Part shown: positions 9,369 to 17,434 of the stretch, piece after piece | Numbering within the stretch: the first letter of the stretch is position 1 | Layout: every line of letters begins with the position of its first letter | NCBI GenBank assembly: GCA_963771655.1 | Contig: CAVYUG010000009.1 | Location: 186,001-250,000 of the forward strand | Direction of reading: 5' to 3' | DNA: 64,000 nt | Source of the DNA: JAWVFM01 sp963771655 | GTDB taxonomy: Bacteria; Actinomycetota; Thermoleophilia; Solirubrobacterales; 70-9 | Notes under the pieces: generated by a model | Database searches by the model: none | Told to the model about the DNA's origin: nothing | The model's input: the letters and a program-made list of their open reading frames with translations, nothing else | Translations under genes and position numbers: made by a program

Positions 9369-10597
9369 TGGCCGCGGCGACGACCATCTCGGGCCGGTAC
9401 GAGCTCGGCGACCGGCTCGGCTCGGGCGGCATGTCGACGGTCTACCGCGCCGTCGACCACGTGCTCGAGCGCACGGTGGCGGTGAAGATCCTCGCCGAGC
9501 ACCTCTCCGACGACGAGAAGTTCATCGCCCGCTTCCGTCGCGAGGCGCTCGCGGTCGCGAAGCTCATTCATCCCAACATCGTGCAGGTCTACGACACGGG
9601 CGTCGACGAGCACCGCCACTACATCGTCATGGAGTACGTCGAGGGCCGGTCCGGCGCCCAGCTCCTGCACTCCAAGGGGCGCCTCGAGCCCGAGGCCGCG
9701 GTCGAGATCGGCGTGCAGGCGTGCGCGGGGCTCGACTACGCCCACAAGCAGGGGATCATCCACCGCGACGTCAAGCCGGGCAACCTGATGGTGCTCGGCG
9801 GACCGGCCGGTCGCCCGCCGTCGGCCTCCGGCGCCCACGACCCGCCGACGAACGAGATGACGGTGAAGCTCACCGACTTCGGGATCGCCCGAGCGGCCGA
9901 GCAGACCCGGCTCACCCAGGTCGGCTCGGTCGTCGGGACGGCCGCCTACCTTTCCCCGGAGCTCGCCCGAGGCGCCGAGCCGACCCCGGGCGCCGACGTC
10001 TACGCGCTCGGCGTCGTGATCTACCAGCTCCTGACGGCGCGGCTGCCCTGGGAGGGTACGACCCTCGCCGAGCTCGCGACGCGACGCGAGAACGAGGCCC
10101 CGCTCTCACCGAGCACGTATGACCCGGAGGTCCCGGAGACGCTCTCCGAGGCGGTCCTTCGCGCGCTCGCCGCCGACCCGTCCGAGCGCTACACGACGGC
10201 GCGCGAGCTGTCGGGGGCGCTGCGGGCCGGCCTCGCAGGGCGCGAGCCGCCCATCGCGACGAGCGAGGCTCCGACATCGCGCCTCGCGGAGGCCACCGCG
10301 GCCACCCGCCTCCTCGATCGCGACGAGCCCGCGACGCCGGCCGTCGCAGAGCCCTACGCGCAGCGGCCCGCCCCGCCCCCGGCACGGGAGCGGCCAAAGC
10401 GCCGGTCCGGCGGCGTGCGGTTCCTGCGGCTGCTGGGCCTCGTGATCGTCGTGCTGGTCCTCGCGGCGATCATCGCGGGAATCGTGCTCCTCACGACCGA
10501 CGCGGGGCAGTCGAGCGACGTCACGCAGTTCATCAAGCACAACGTGCCGGATCAGCTGAAGTCGCTGATCGACTTCATCAAGTCGCACACGCAGTAG
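9368..10597 (+). CDS. Membrane-anchored Ser/Thr protein kinase (PknB-like, no PASTA domains)
   Basis: A Hanks-type kinase of 409 residues. The glycine loop GSGGMSTVYRA, the Lys in VAVKIL, the catalytic loop HRDVKPGNLM, the DFGIAR motif and GADVYALGVV are all present, so it should be active. A proline- and arginine-rich linker follows the kinase domain. One transmembrane helix (GLVIVVLVLAAIIAGIVLL) lies near residues 358-377, and only about 30 residues remain outside. PknB proteins usually carry extracellular PASTA repeats; here the external part is too short, so sensing may depend on the coupled upstream lipoprotein. The substrates cannot be predicted. Confidence 0.9.
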   Translation: MAAATTISGRYELGDRLGSGGMSTVYRAVDHVLERTVAVKILAEHLSDDEKFIARFRREALAVAKLIHPNIVQVYDTGVDEHRHYIVMEYVEGRSGAQLLHSKGRLEPEAAVEIGVQACAGLDYAHKQGIIHRDVKPGNLMVLGGPAGRPPSASGAHDPPTNEMTVKLTDFGIARAAEQTRLTQVGSVVGTAAYLSPELARGAEPTPGADVYALGVVIYQLLTARLPWEGTTLAELATRRENEAPLSPSTYDPEVPETLSEAVLRALAADPSERYTTARELSGALRAGLAGREPPIATSEAPTSRLAEATAATRLLDRDEPATPAVAEPYAQRPAPPPARERPKRRSGGVRFLRLLGLVIVVLVLAAIIAGIVLLTTDAGQSSDVTQFIKHNVPDQLKSLIDFIKSHTQ

Positions 10598-10683
10598 AGG
10601 GCGTTGACCCCCGGGCGCGGGCTTCGGCCGGTTGCGCTCAGATGGGCAGTTGTAGTTGGGGGGGAAGGATCGGCCGCGGGCCC

Positions 10684-10733
10684 GTTCGTTGTGGGTTATC
10701 GGTCGCTATAGCGATCACAAGTCCACATCGAGC
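10684..10733. repeat. Intergenic imperfect palindrome, family 1 copy A
   Basis: A roughly 50-bp dyad centred on the perfect 12-mer TCGCTATAGCGA, with outer arms GTTCGTTGTGG and CCACATCGAGC. It lies between the convergent kinase and tgt genes, just after the tgt stop. It closely resembles the element at 16593-16641, especially in the outer CGTTCGTTG block and the GCTAT centre. It could act as a terminator or be a small mobile palindrome. Confidence 0.6.
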
Positions 10734-10735
10734 GC

Positions 10736-11953
10736 CTAAACCCGCCCCCTCGCTGCCTCCCACGGCGCCCCGCCCTCGCCAATCGCCCGGGCATACGCGG
10801 CAAACGCGCGCGCCGCGATGGCGCTCCGTGCGCCGCTCATGAGCTGCTCCAAGTAGGCCAGGTTGTGGAGGCTCAGTAGGCGCACGCCCGTGAGCTCGCC
10901 CCGGCGCACGAGGTAGTGGACGTACGCGCGGGTGTGTTCACGGCATGCCGGGCACGAGCAGCCCTCCACGAGCGGAGCCTCGTCGAGCGCGTGCGCTCCG
11001 TGCCGGAGGTCGAACCGGAACCTGCGCTCCGGCAGCGGCGCGAGCGCCATGCCGTGCCGCGCGAGCCGGGTCGGCATCGCGCAGTCGAAGAGGTCGACGC
11101 CGCTCGCGATCCCGGCCATCAGGTCGTCCGGCTCGCCGATGCCGAGCAGGTGCCGGGGCCCGGCCTCCGGCAGGAGCGGCACCACGAGCGCCACGAGCGC
11201 GTGCATCTGCGGCTTGTCCTGGCCCAGCGTGCCGCCGATCGCCAGCCCGTCGACGTCGGCTGACGCCACGCGCCCGGCCGACTCGCGGCGGAGGTCCTCG
11301 TGGACGCCGCCCTGGACGATCCCGAAGACCGCCTGGGTCGGCGGGCCGCCCTCGGCGTGCCAGGCGAGGCAACGATCGAGCCAGCGGTGCGTCCGCTCGG
11401 TGGACCTCGCGGTGTAGTCGCGGTCGGCGTGGAACGGCGTGCACTCGTCGAAGGCGAGAGCCATGTCGGAGGCGAGAGCCGCCTGGATCCGCATCGAGTC
11501 CTCCGGGCCGATGAAGCGCTCACTCCCGTCCACGTAGGAGCGAAAGCGCACGCCGTCCTCCGAGATGTCGAGCACGGCGCCCGCGCTCGTGGCGCCCCGC
11601 TCGCGACCCTTGATCTCGTCCGCGACCCCGCCGTGAGCAAGCGAGAAGACCTGAAACCCGCCGGAGTCGGTGATGGTCGCGCCGCGCCAGCCCATGAACC
11701 GCGCGAGGCCGCCGAGGGCCGCGATCCGCTCCTCGCCCGGCGCCAGGTGGAGGTGGTAGGTGTTGCCGAGAACGAGCTCGAACCCCAGCGCGGCGACGTC
11801 AGCGGCGGTCAGGGAGCGCACGCTGCCCTGCGTCGCAAGAGGAACGAACGTCGGCGTCTCGACCGTGCCACCTGCAACGCGGAGCCGCCCGGTTCGGGCG
11901 GCTCCGTCGCGGTGGGTGATCTCGAAGGCGAGCCGGTCCGGGTCAGATCTCAC
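10736..11953 (-). CDS. tgt: tRNA-guanine transglycosylase (queuine tRNA-ribosyltransferase)
   Basis: Exchanges guanine-34 for the queuosine precursor in tRNAs with GUN anticodons. Diagnostic segments are TPTFVPLATQGSVRSL, VLGNTYHLHLAPG, ITDSGGFQVFSL, LAFDECTPFH, FGIVQGGVH, YLLG-type HLLGIGEP and DCAMPTR with the catalytic Asp. The zinc site is CSCPACREHTRAYVHYL near the C-terminus. Length (405 residues) is normal. Two GTG codons are adjacent at the start; I prefer the second (11953) because TAGGGT lies exactly 7 bases upstream of it. No other queuosine genes are in the window. Confidence 0.93.
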   Translation of the reverse strand: MRSDPDRLAFEITHRDGAARTGRLRVAGGTVETPTFVPLATQGSVRSLTAADVAALGFELVLGNTYHLHLAPGEERIAALGGLARFMGWRGATITDSGGFQVFSLAHGGVADEIKGRERGATSAGAVLDISEDGVRFRSYVDGSERFIGPEDSMRIQAALASDMALAFDECTPFHADRDYTARSTERTHRWLDRCLAWHAEGGPPTQAVFGIVQGGVHEDLRRESAGRVASADVDGLAIGGTLGQDKPQMHALVALVVPLLPEAGPRHLLGIGEPDDLMAGIASGVDLFDCAMPTRLARHGMALAPLPERRFRFDLRHGAHALDEAPLVEGCSCPACREHTRAYVHYLVRRGELTGVRLLSLHNLAYLEQLMSGARSAIAARAFAAYARAIGEGGAPWEAARGRV

Positions 11954-11977
11954 CACCCGGACCCTAGGGAACGGCCG

Positions 11978-12448
11978 TTACTTCTCGGTCGCGGTGCCGT
12001 TGACGCTTCCGGTGCCGATCTCGACCCGGTGCGGCTTGCGCTCCTCCGGCTTCGGGATTCGGACCTCGAGCACGCCGTCGGTGAACTCGGCGTCGATCCC
12101 ATCGCTATCGACGCCCCGCGGCAGCGCGAGCGAGCGACTGAACGACCCGAACGCGCGCTCGACCCGGAAATAGCCGTCCGCCTTCTCCTCGTGCTCGGAC
12201 CTGCGCTCACCGGACACGGTGAGGACGTTGTCCTTCACCTCGATGCCGACGGCGTCCTTCGACACGCCGGGCAGGTCGGCCTTGAGGACGAGGTGATCGT
12301 CGGTCTCCACCAGGTCCATGGCCGGCACCCAGCGGCGCGCGCGCACGTCGGCGCGACCCCCGTTGCCGATGAACGAGTCGAACAGGCGGTTGAACTCGGA
12401 CTGAAGCGTGTCGATCTCACGCGTCGGATCCCAGCGAACAATTGCCAT
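11978..12448 (-). CDS. Hsp20 small heat-shock protein
   Basis: An ATP-independent chaperone of 156 residues that forms oligomers and holds unfolded proteins. The alpha-crystallin domain spans about residues 38-140: WVPAMDLVETDDHLVLKADL, then KDNVLTVSGERR and the conserved LPRGVDSDGIDAEFTDGVLE with the family's A-x-x-x-n-GVL end motif. A short Lys/Thr tail follows. It has a good Shine-Dalgarno (AAGGAGG) and a consensus housekeeping promoter, unlike most genes here. I see no HAIR (CTTGAGT-N7-ACTCAAG) or CIRCE operator. The open frame extends upstream across the promoter, which I reject as coding. Confidence 0.93.
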   Translation of the reverse strand: MAIVRWDPTREIDTLQSEFNRLFDSFIGNGGRADVRARRWVPAMDLVETDDHLVLKADLPGVSKDAVGIEVKDNVLTVSGERRSEHEEKADGYFRVERAFGSFSRSLALPRGVDSDGIDAEFTDGVLEVRIPKPEERKPHRVEIGTGSVNGTATEK

Positions 12449-12485
12449 ATCTAATGCCTCCTTATGGTGAGAAAATCTAAGTGGC

Positions 12486-12514
12486 TTTATAGCAATCTCG
12501 TGGCCGCATGTCAA
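12486..12514 (-). promoter_or_regulatory. Consensus sigma-70 type promoter of hsp20
   Basis: On the minus strand TTGACA (12514-12509) is separated by exactly 17 bases from TATAAA (12491-12486). The predicted start of transcription leaves a leader of roughly 30 bases containing AAGGAGG before the ATG at 12448. It is one of only two perfect TTGACA promoters I found in the window. Confidence 0.8.
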
Positions 12515-12523
12515 CATCCACGG

Positions 12524-13552
12524 GTGGTCCTGACGTCCTCGTGGTACGCGCGCATGCTCGGCGGGGAGCTGATCGACGTGGATGCTGAGCTCCGGGCCCG
12601 CCTCCCCTCCCCGCTGCGACGTGCCGCGATGCGACTCGGCTTCGCGCGCGGCGTCGCGATGGCCGCCCTCGCCGGGCGGAACGGCTCCCTCGTGCTGACG
12701 GCCGGCGAGCCCGGCGCGACCACGGCACTCGTGGTCTCGGCCCTCGTTCGACGCCGCCGCGTGGTCCTGCTCGAGCTTCTGGCACCACCCCCCTCCCCCT
12801 CCGCCTGGCGCCGGGGACTCCGTCACTTGTGGCGCCGCGCAGTCGTGCGCCCGGCGGCCGGCAGGGCCGTTCTCGCGGCGCATGTGCTGACGCGAGGTGA
12901 GCGCGCCGAGTGCTCGCGATTGTTCGGGATCGGCGCCGAGCGCATCCGGCAGGTGTCCTGGGCCTGGTGCCGCGACCCTCGCGAGCCTGCGCAGGCCGTC
13001 GAGCGGACCGGAGTCGTCGTCTCCGGGCGCGCCTGGTGCGACTGGGCCACCGTCTTCGCGGCGGCCCGGGGACGCGATTGGACGCTCACGGTCGTCTGCG
13101 CCAGACGCGACCTTCCCGAGGTCGGAGCCCTCAATCGTGAGGGCGGAGCGCGGGTCCTCGTCGACGTGCCCGGCCCCGAGCACGACCGGGTCGTAGGCGG
13201 TGCCGCGGTCTACGTGATCGCCCTGGAGGACCAGCCCGGCAGCGCCGGCCACGTGCGCCTCATGACGGCGACGCAGGCGCGGACCCCGGTCGTCGCGTCG
13301 GACGTCGCGGCCCTCGAGGGCTACGTCGTCGACGGCGAGACGGCCCTGCTCGTGCCGCCCGGCGATCCGGTGGCGCTGCGAACGGCGGTCGAACGGCTCC
13401 TGGTGAGCCGCGAGGAAGCCTCGCTCCTCGCCGAGCGCGCGTTCGAGCGGGCGACCACCTGGACCTACCCGATGTACTTCGCCGCGATCCGCGAGCTGAT
13501 CGAGGGCGCCCTGGCTAGAGGCCCCGGCGCCGCACCACCTGCGGAACCGTGA
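12524..13552 (+). CDS. Glycosyltransferase family 1/4-like
   Basis: A probable cytoplasmic sugar transferase of about 342 residues. The start VVLTSSWYARMLGG is a typical GT4 first strand. The C-terminal half has VYVIALEDQPGSAGHVRLM, PVVASDVAALEGYVVDGETA and LLVPPGDPVALRTAVERLL, which match the donor-binding part of GT4 enzymes. A longer start at 12464 would run through the hsp20 promoter and has no ribosome site, so I chose the GTG at 12524; ATG 12554 is another option. The last 38 bases overlap the convergent polyprenyl glycosylphosphotransferase gene. Together they suggest a surface polysaccharide role. The sugar is unknown. Confidence 0.72.
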   Translation: MVLTSSWYARMLGGELIDVDAELRARLPSPLRRAAMRLGFARGVAMAALAGRNGSLVLTAGEPGATTALVVSALVRRRRVVLLELLAPPPSPSAWRRGLRHLWRRAVVRPAAGRAVLAAHVLTRGERAECSRLFGIGAERIRQVSWAWCRDPREPAQAVERTGVVVSGRAWCDWATVFAAARGRDWTLTVVCARRDLPEVGALNREGGARVLVDVPGPEHDRVVGGAAVYVIALEDQPGSAGHVRLMTATQARTPVVASDVAALEGYVVDGETALLVPPGDPVALRTAVERLLVSREEASLLAERAFERATTWTYPMYFAAIRELIEGALARGPGAAPPAEP

Positions 13553-14984
13553 GCATGAGGATGCGGATGTCATTCCAGAGCGACCAGTTGGCGACGTACT
13601 GGTAGTCGATGCGCACCATCTGGCTGACCGGGATCCGCGATGAGCCGAGGACCTGCCAGACGCCGGTGATCCCCGGGCGAAGGTCGAGCCGCCGCCGGTG
13701 CCATCCCTCGAGACGGCGGTCCTCGTCGAGCGGAAGCGGGCGGGGGCCGACGAGGCTCATCTCGCCGCGGAGCACGTTCACGAGCTGCGGAAGCTCGTCG
13801 AGATGCAGGCGCCGAAGCCAGTGGCCGGCGCGCGTGATCCTTGGGTCGTCGGCGATCTTGAAGACACCGTCGGCCTCGTTCAGATGCAGCAGGCCCTCCT
13901 TCATCCGGTCGGCGCCGTCGACCATGCTGCGGAACTTGAGCATCAGGAAGGGCTCACCGTGCCGACCGGCGCGGCGCTGGCGATAGAGCACCGATCCCGG
14001 GGAATCGAGCTTGATCGCGAGCGCGATCGCCGCGAGCAGGGGTGACAGCAGAGCGAGCGCGAGCGCCGAGCCGACGATGTCGAAGGTGCGCTTGATCATC
14101 AGCGACGACCTGGTCATGTCGAAGCGCCGGAGGCCGAGGAGGGTGATGCCCTCGATGCGATCGACCTCGACCGTTGCGTCGACGACGCGGGCGAGGTCGG
14201 GGAGCACGCTCACGCGCAGCCGCTGGTGGCCCCCGCGACGGATCGTGTCGAGCAGCTCCTCGGACCGACCGGGCACGGGGCCGAGGATCACGCGGTCGAC
14301 TCCCTGCTCCTCGGTCGTCCGCCGCAACCGCTCCGCGAGGTCGCCGTTCGCCTCCGGCGTGCCCTCGGACCCCACCGGGATCCAGCCGACGAGCAGGGCC
14401 TTGACCGAGTCGCTGCCGCGGAGCTTCTCGCGGAGCTCGGTCGCGGTGGCTGCGTCGCCCACCAGCAGGCATCGCTCGACGGGAGCGATGCCGCGGGCAA
14501 TCGAGCGGGCAACCGCGCGGAACGCTATCTCGGCGAGCAGGAGCGTCGCCCAGATGACGAGAACCTCGATGCGGCCGAGCGACCCCTCGACCACCAGGCT
14601 TCCCGAGAGCCACAGAAGCAACGCGGTCAGCGTGGCGAGGCCCACGAGAGCGGGCATCTCGTCGAGGGTCGTCTTGTGCAGGAGGTGCTCGTCGCGGTCG
14701 TAGAGGCCGAGCGTCTTGGCGACGACGATGAAGAGCGGCGGCACCACGAGGCTCGCGATAGTGAGCTCGCCACCTCCGACCAGGACGGCGCCGACGTAGA
14801 GGGCGCAGCACACGGCGACGACATCCGCAGCGCCGAGCACGCGGCGGGAGATCGACTCTCGCCGCAGGACCGAGCTCATGGCGCGCGAGCGCCCGCGCCG
14901 GAGCTTTTCGGCACCGACGCGCCGGCTCACCGCCTCCTGACCGGTTCGGATCCTCTCTTGGAGTGTGTGATCGAGCGTGCTCAT
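13515..14984 (-). CDS. Polyprenyl glycosylphosphotransferase (initiating sugar transferase)
   Basis: Transfers a sugar-1-phosphate to undecaprenyl phosphate, the first step of exopolysaccharide assembly. The N-terminal half has four or five hydrophobic helices and a CoA-binding-like domain (PVERCLLVGDAATATELREK). The C-terminal catalytic domain is complete: KRTFDIVGSALALALLSPL, SVLYRQRRAGRHGEPFLMLK, FRSM, LHLDELPQLVNVLRGEMSLV, GPRP, LRPGITGVWQV and IDYQYVANWS. Length (489 residues) is normal for the WbaP/WcaJ class. The ATG at 14984 is 35 bases after gpmI; a longer in-frame start (15047) would overlap gpmI. It may be co-transcribed with the glycolytic block. Confidence 0.9.
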   Translation of the reverse strand: MSTLDHTLQERIRTGQEAVSRRVGAEKLRRGRSRAMSSVLRRESISRRVLGAADVVAVCCALYVGAVLVGGGELTIASLVVPPLFIVVAKTLGLYDRDEHLLHKTTLDEMPALVGLATLTALLLWLSGSLVVEGSLGRIEVLVIWATLLLAEIAFRAVARSIARGIAPVERCLLVGDAATATELREKLRGSDSVKALLVGWIPVGSEGTPEANGDLAERLRRTTEEQGVDRVILGPVPGRSEELLDTIRRGGHQRLRVSVLPDLARVVDATVEVDRIEGITLLGLRRFDMTRSSLMIKRTFDIVGSALALALLSPLLAAIALAIKLDSPGSVLYRQRRAGRHGEPFLMLKFRSMVDGADRMKEGLLHLNEADGVFKIADDPRITRAGHWLRRLHLDELPQLVNVLRGEMSLVGPRPLPLDEDRRLEGWHRRRLDLRPGITGVWQVLGSSRIPVSQMVRIDYQYVANWSLWNDIRILMLTVPQVVRRRGL

Positions 14985-15018
14985 CGCCTGCCCCGCCTGG
15001 TGATGACGCGGCCTTAGC

Positions 15019-16572
15019 CTATTGATCGGCGCGGAGGCCAACTTCAACGAGCGCCCGTCCCGTCATCCCCGCCGGCTGCTCGATGCCGAGGAGCGCAAGG
15101 GCCGTCGGAGCCACGTCGGCGAGGATGCCGTCCGCGACCTCGATCCCCGAGGCGGTGACGATGAACGGGACCGGGTTGACCGAGTGCGCCGTGTCCGGCG
15201 AGCCGTCCGGCTCGAGCATCTCCTCGCAGTTGCCATGGTCGGCCGTGATCAGGCAAGCGCCGCCCGAGTCGTGAACCGCTCCGACCACCTCGCCGAGGCA
15301 TCCGTCGACCGTCTCAACGGCGGTCACCGCGGCCTGGATGTCGCCCGTGTGCCCGACCATGTCAGGGTTCGCGAAGTTGATGACGCCGAAGCGGTAGCCG
15401 TCCTCGCGCCACCGCTTGACGAACTCGGAGGCCGCGGCCGCGGCGCTCATCTCCGGCTTATGGTCGTAGGTCGGGACATCGCGTGGAGACGGGACGAGGC
15501 AGCGCTCCTCCCCCTCCCACTCGCGCTCGCGCCCGCCGTTGAAGAAGTAGGTGACGTGTGCGTACTTCTCGGTCTCGGCGACGTGAAGCTGGCGGTTGCC
15601 CCGCTCGGACAACACCTCGGCCAGGGTCACGTCCGGCTCCTTCGGCGCGAATGCCACCGGGTAGGGCCACCCCTCGTGGAACTCGGTCATCGTCACGAGC
15701 GTCGGCCGCGGGGCGGCCCCGCGGTCGAACTCGTCGAAGTCGGGCTCGCCCAGCGCCCGCGTGAGCTGTCGCGTGCGATCGGGCCTGAAGTTGAAGTGGA
15801 TCGCCGCGTCGCCCTCGGCCATGCGGTCGTAGTCGCCGATGACCGTCGGCTTCACGAACTCGTCCGTCTCGCCGCGCTCCCGCGCCGCGGCGATCGCCGC
15901 CTGTGCGTCGCCGGCGCGCTCGCCCTCGCCGTACACGATCGCGTCGTACGCGAGCTTCGTGCGCTCCCAGCGCCGGTCACGGTCCATCGCCCAGTAGCGC
16001 CCGGAGACCGTGCCGACGCGCCCGGCGTGGCGCAGCCAGCCCTCGAGCTCGCGGAGGTAGCCAGGGCTCGCCGTGGGCGCCGTATCGCGCCCGTCGGTGA
16101 ACGCGTGCACCACGAGCTCCGGGACGCCCTCGCGAGCCGCGAGCTCGATGCAGGCCTCGATGTGCGACCACCCCGAATGGACGCCGCCGTCCGACACGAG
16201 CCCGAGCAGGTGAAGGCGCCCACGCGGCCCGGCTCGGGCCGCCTCACAGGCGCCGAGCAGGGCCGCGTTCTCGAAGAAGCTGCCGTCGGCGATCGCGTCG
16301 TCGATTCGAGTCAGGTCCTGCTTGACGATCGCCCCCGCGCCGAGGTTGAGGTGTCCGACCTCCGAATTGCCCATCTGCCCGTCGGGGAGGCCGACGTCGC
16401 GCCCCGACGTGCGAAGGGTGGCGTGCGGGCACGTGGCCAACAGCTCATCGAACACCGGGGTCGACGCCTGGCTGATGGCGTTGCCGGGGCTGTCGGGCGC
16501 AAGGCCCCAGCCGTCGAGGATGACGAGACAGACCCCTGGGACGGGAAGCGTGTCGGGACCTCGAGAAATCAC
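15019..16572 (-). CDS. gpmI: 2,3-bisphosphoglycerate-independent phosphoglycerate mutase
   Basis: Interconverts 3- and 2-phosphoglycerate in glycolysis with two metal ions and a phosphoserine. The first metal motif is VILDGWG, and the nucleophile lies in QMGNSEVGHLNLGAG. DGRDTAPTASPGYL, AIHFNFRPDRTRQ, KYAHVTYFFNGG, FANPDMVGHTGD and TADHGNCEEM complete the active site. Length is 517 residues, as usual. The start is a GTG at 16572; a slightly later start before VCLVILDGWG is possible. It follows tpiA by 85 bases, and this gap is almost filled by a palindromic repeat that could separate the two transcripts. Confidence 0.93.
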   Translation of the reverse strand: MISRGPDTLPVPGVCLVILDGWGLAPDSPGNAISQASTPVFDELLATCPHATLRTSGRDVGLPDGQMGNSEVGHLNLGAGAIVKQDLTRIDDAIADGSFFENAALLGACEAARAGPRGRLHLLGLVSDGGVHSGWSHIEACIELAAREGVPELVVHAFTDGRDTAPTASPGYLRELEGWLRHAGRVGTVSGRYWAMDRDRRWERTKLAYDAIVYGEGERAGDAQAAIAAARERGETDEFVKPTVIGDYDRMAEGDAAIHFNFRPDRTRQLTRALGEPDFDEFDRGAAPRPTLVTMTEFHEGWPYPVAFAPKEPDVTLAEVLSERGNRQLHVAETEKYAHVTYFFNGGREREWEGEERCLVPSPRDVPTYDHKPEMSAAAAASEFVKRWREDGYRFGVINFANPDMVGHTGDIQAAVTAVETVDGCLGEVVGAVHDSGGACLITADHGNCEEMLEPDGSPDTAHSVNPVPFIVTASGIEVADGILADVAPTALALLGIEQPAGMTGRALVEVGLRADQ

Positions 16573-16592
16573 TTAGGGAGGCGCCCAAATCG

Positions 16593-16641
16593 TTCGTTGC
16601 GGGCTTTTGGGTGCTATGGCGCCCGAGAACTCCACAACGAA
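16593..16641. repeat. Intergenic imperfect palindrome, family 1 copy B
   Basis: A 49-bp dyad with left arm TTCGTTGCGGG, right arm CTCCACAACGAA and an inner GGGTGC-TATG-GCGCCC stem. It fills the gap between tpiA and gpmI. It shares the CGTTCGTTG block, the GGG run and the GCTAT centre with the element at 10684-10733. Confidence 0.6.
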
Positions 16642-16657
16642 AGGGTTTCGCCGCCCA

Positions 16658-17434
16658 CTACGACCCCCCTCGCTGACCAACGGCCTCACAGATCTGCAGG
16701 AACTCTCGGGGGTCCAGGGAAGCCCCCCCGACCAGGGCCCCGTCGATCCCGTCGACGGCCATCAGCTCGGCGGCGTTCCCGGGCTTCACCGAGCCCCCGT
16801 AGAGGATCCGCACGGCCTGCGCGGCGCCGGCGTCGATCTCGCCGACGACCGAGCGCGCGAACGCGATCGCCTCACCCGCCTGCTCCGTCGTCGCGGTCTT
16901 GCCGGTTCCGATCGCCCAGACGGGCTCGTAGGCGACGACGACGTCGCCGACGCGTCCAGCCGGCACGCCGCCGAGGTCGGCCTCGAGCTGGCTGCGGATG
17001 ACCTCCTCGGTCCGCCCGGCGTCGCGCTCCGACTCGGTCTCGCCGACGCACAGGATCGCAACGAGGCCCGCGTCCATGACGGCCGGGACCTTTCGCGCGA
17101 GAAGCTCGTCGTCCTCGCCGAAGATGTGGCGGCGCTCGGAGTGGCCGACGATCGCCCCCCACGCGCCCACGTCGACCAGCATCCGCGGCGCCACCTCGCC
17201 GGTGAAGGCTCCCTCCTCGCTGAAATGGACGTTCTGAGCGGCGACGAGGATGCCGGACCCCTCGCTCCCCTCGCTGACCGTCTCCAGGGCGGTGAACGGA
17301 GGGCAGATCGCGACGTCCACCCCGCCGAGGCCGCCGGCTGCCGGAAGAAAAGCGTCGAGGAACTCCGCCGCCTCGCGCGTCGTCTTGTTCATCTTCCAGT
17401 TCGCCGCGACGAGCGGCGTGCGCGACTCAGGCAT
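16658..17434 (-). CDS. tpiA: Triosephosphate isomerase
   Basis: Interconverts dihydroxyacetone phosphate and glyceraldehyde 3-phosphate. The active-site segments are all present: AANWKMNK (Asn, Lys), IVGHSERRH (catalytic His) and AYEPVWAIGTGKT (catalytic Glu). LYGGSVKPGNAAELMA is the phosphate-binding loop. Length is 258 residues, which is standard. The ATG overlaps the end of pgk by 8 bases, so the two are translationally coupled. No secG follows, unlike many actinobacteria; instead gpmI is next. Confidence 0.95.
   Translation of the reverse strand: MPESRTPLVAANWKMNKTTREAAEFLDAFLPAAGGLGGVDVAICPPFTALETVSEGSEGSGILVAAQNVHFSEEGAFTGEVAPRMLVDVGAWGAIVGHSERRHIFGEDDELLARKVPAVMDAGLVAILCVGETESERDAGRTEEVIRSQLEADLGGVPAGRVGDVVVAYEPVWAIGTGKTATTEQAGEAIAFARSVVGEIDAGAAQAVRILYGGSVKPGNAAELMAVDGIDGALVGGASLDPREFLQICEAVGQRGGS

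Noticed and set aside
11978..13573. Apparent 531-residue Hsp20 with a long N-terminal domain
   Set aside because: The extension crosses a clear promoter and ribosome site and is antisense to a glycosyltransferase. Only the last 156 residues are Hsp20.
15022..17001. Long rightward open frame of 659 codons antisense to gpmI and tpiA
   Set aside because: It is rich in Arg, Gly and Pro without domains and lies opposite two certain enzymes. Such frames are expected in very GC-rich coding DNA. The frames at 40626-42659 and 50516-52366 were rejected for the same reason.
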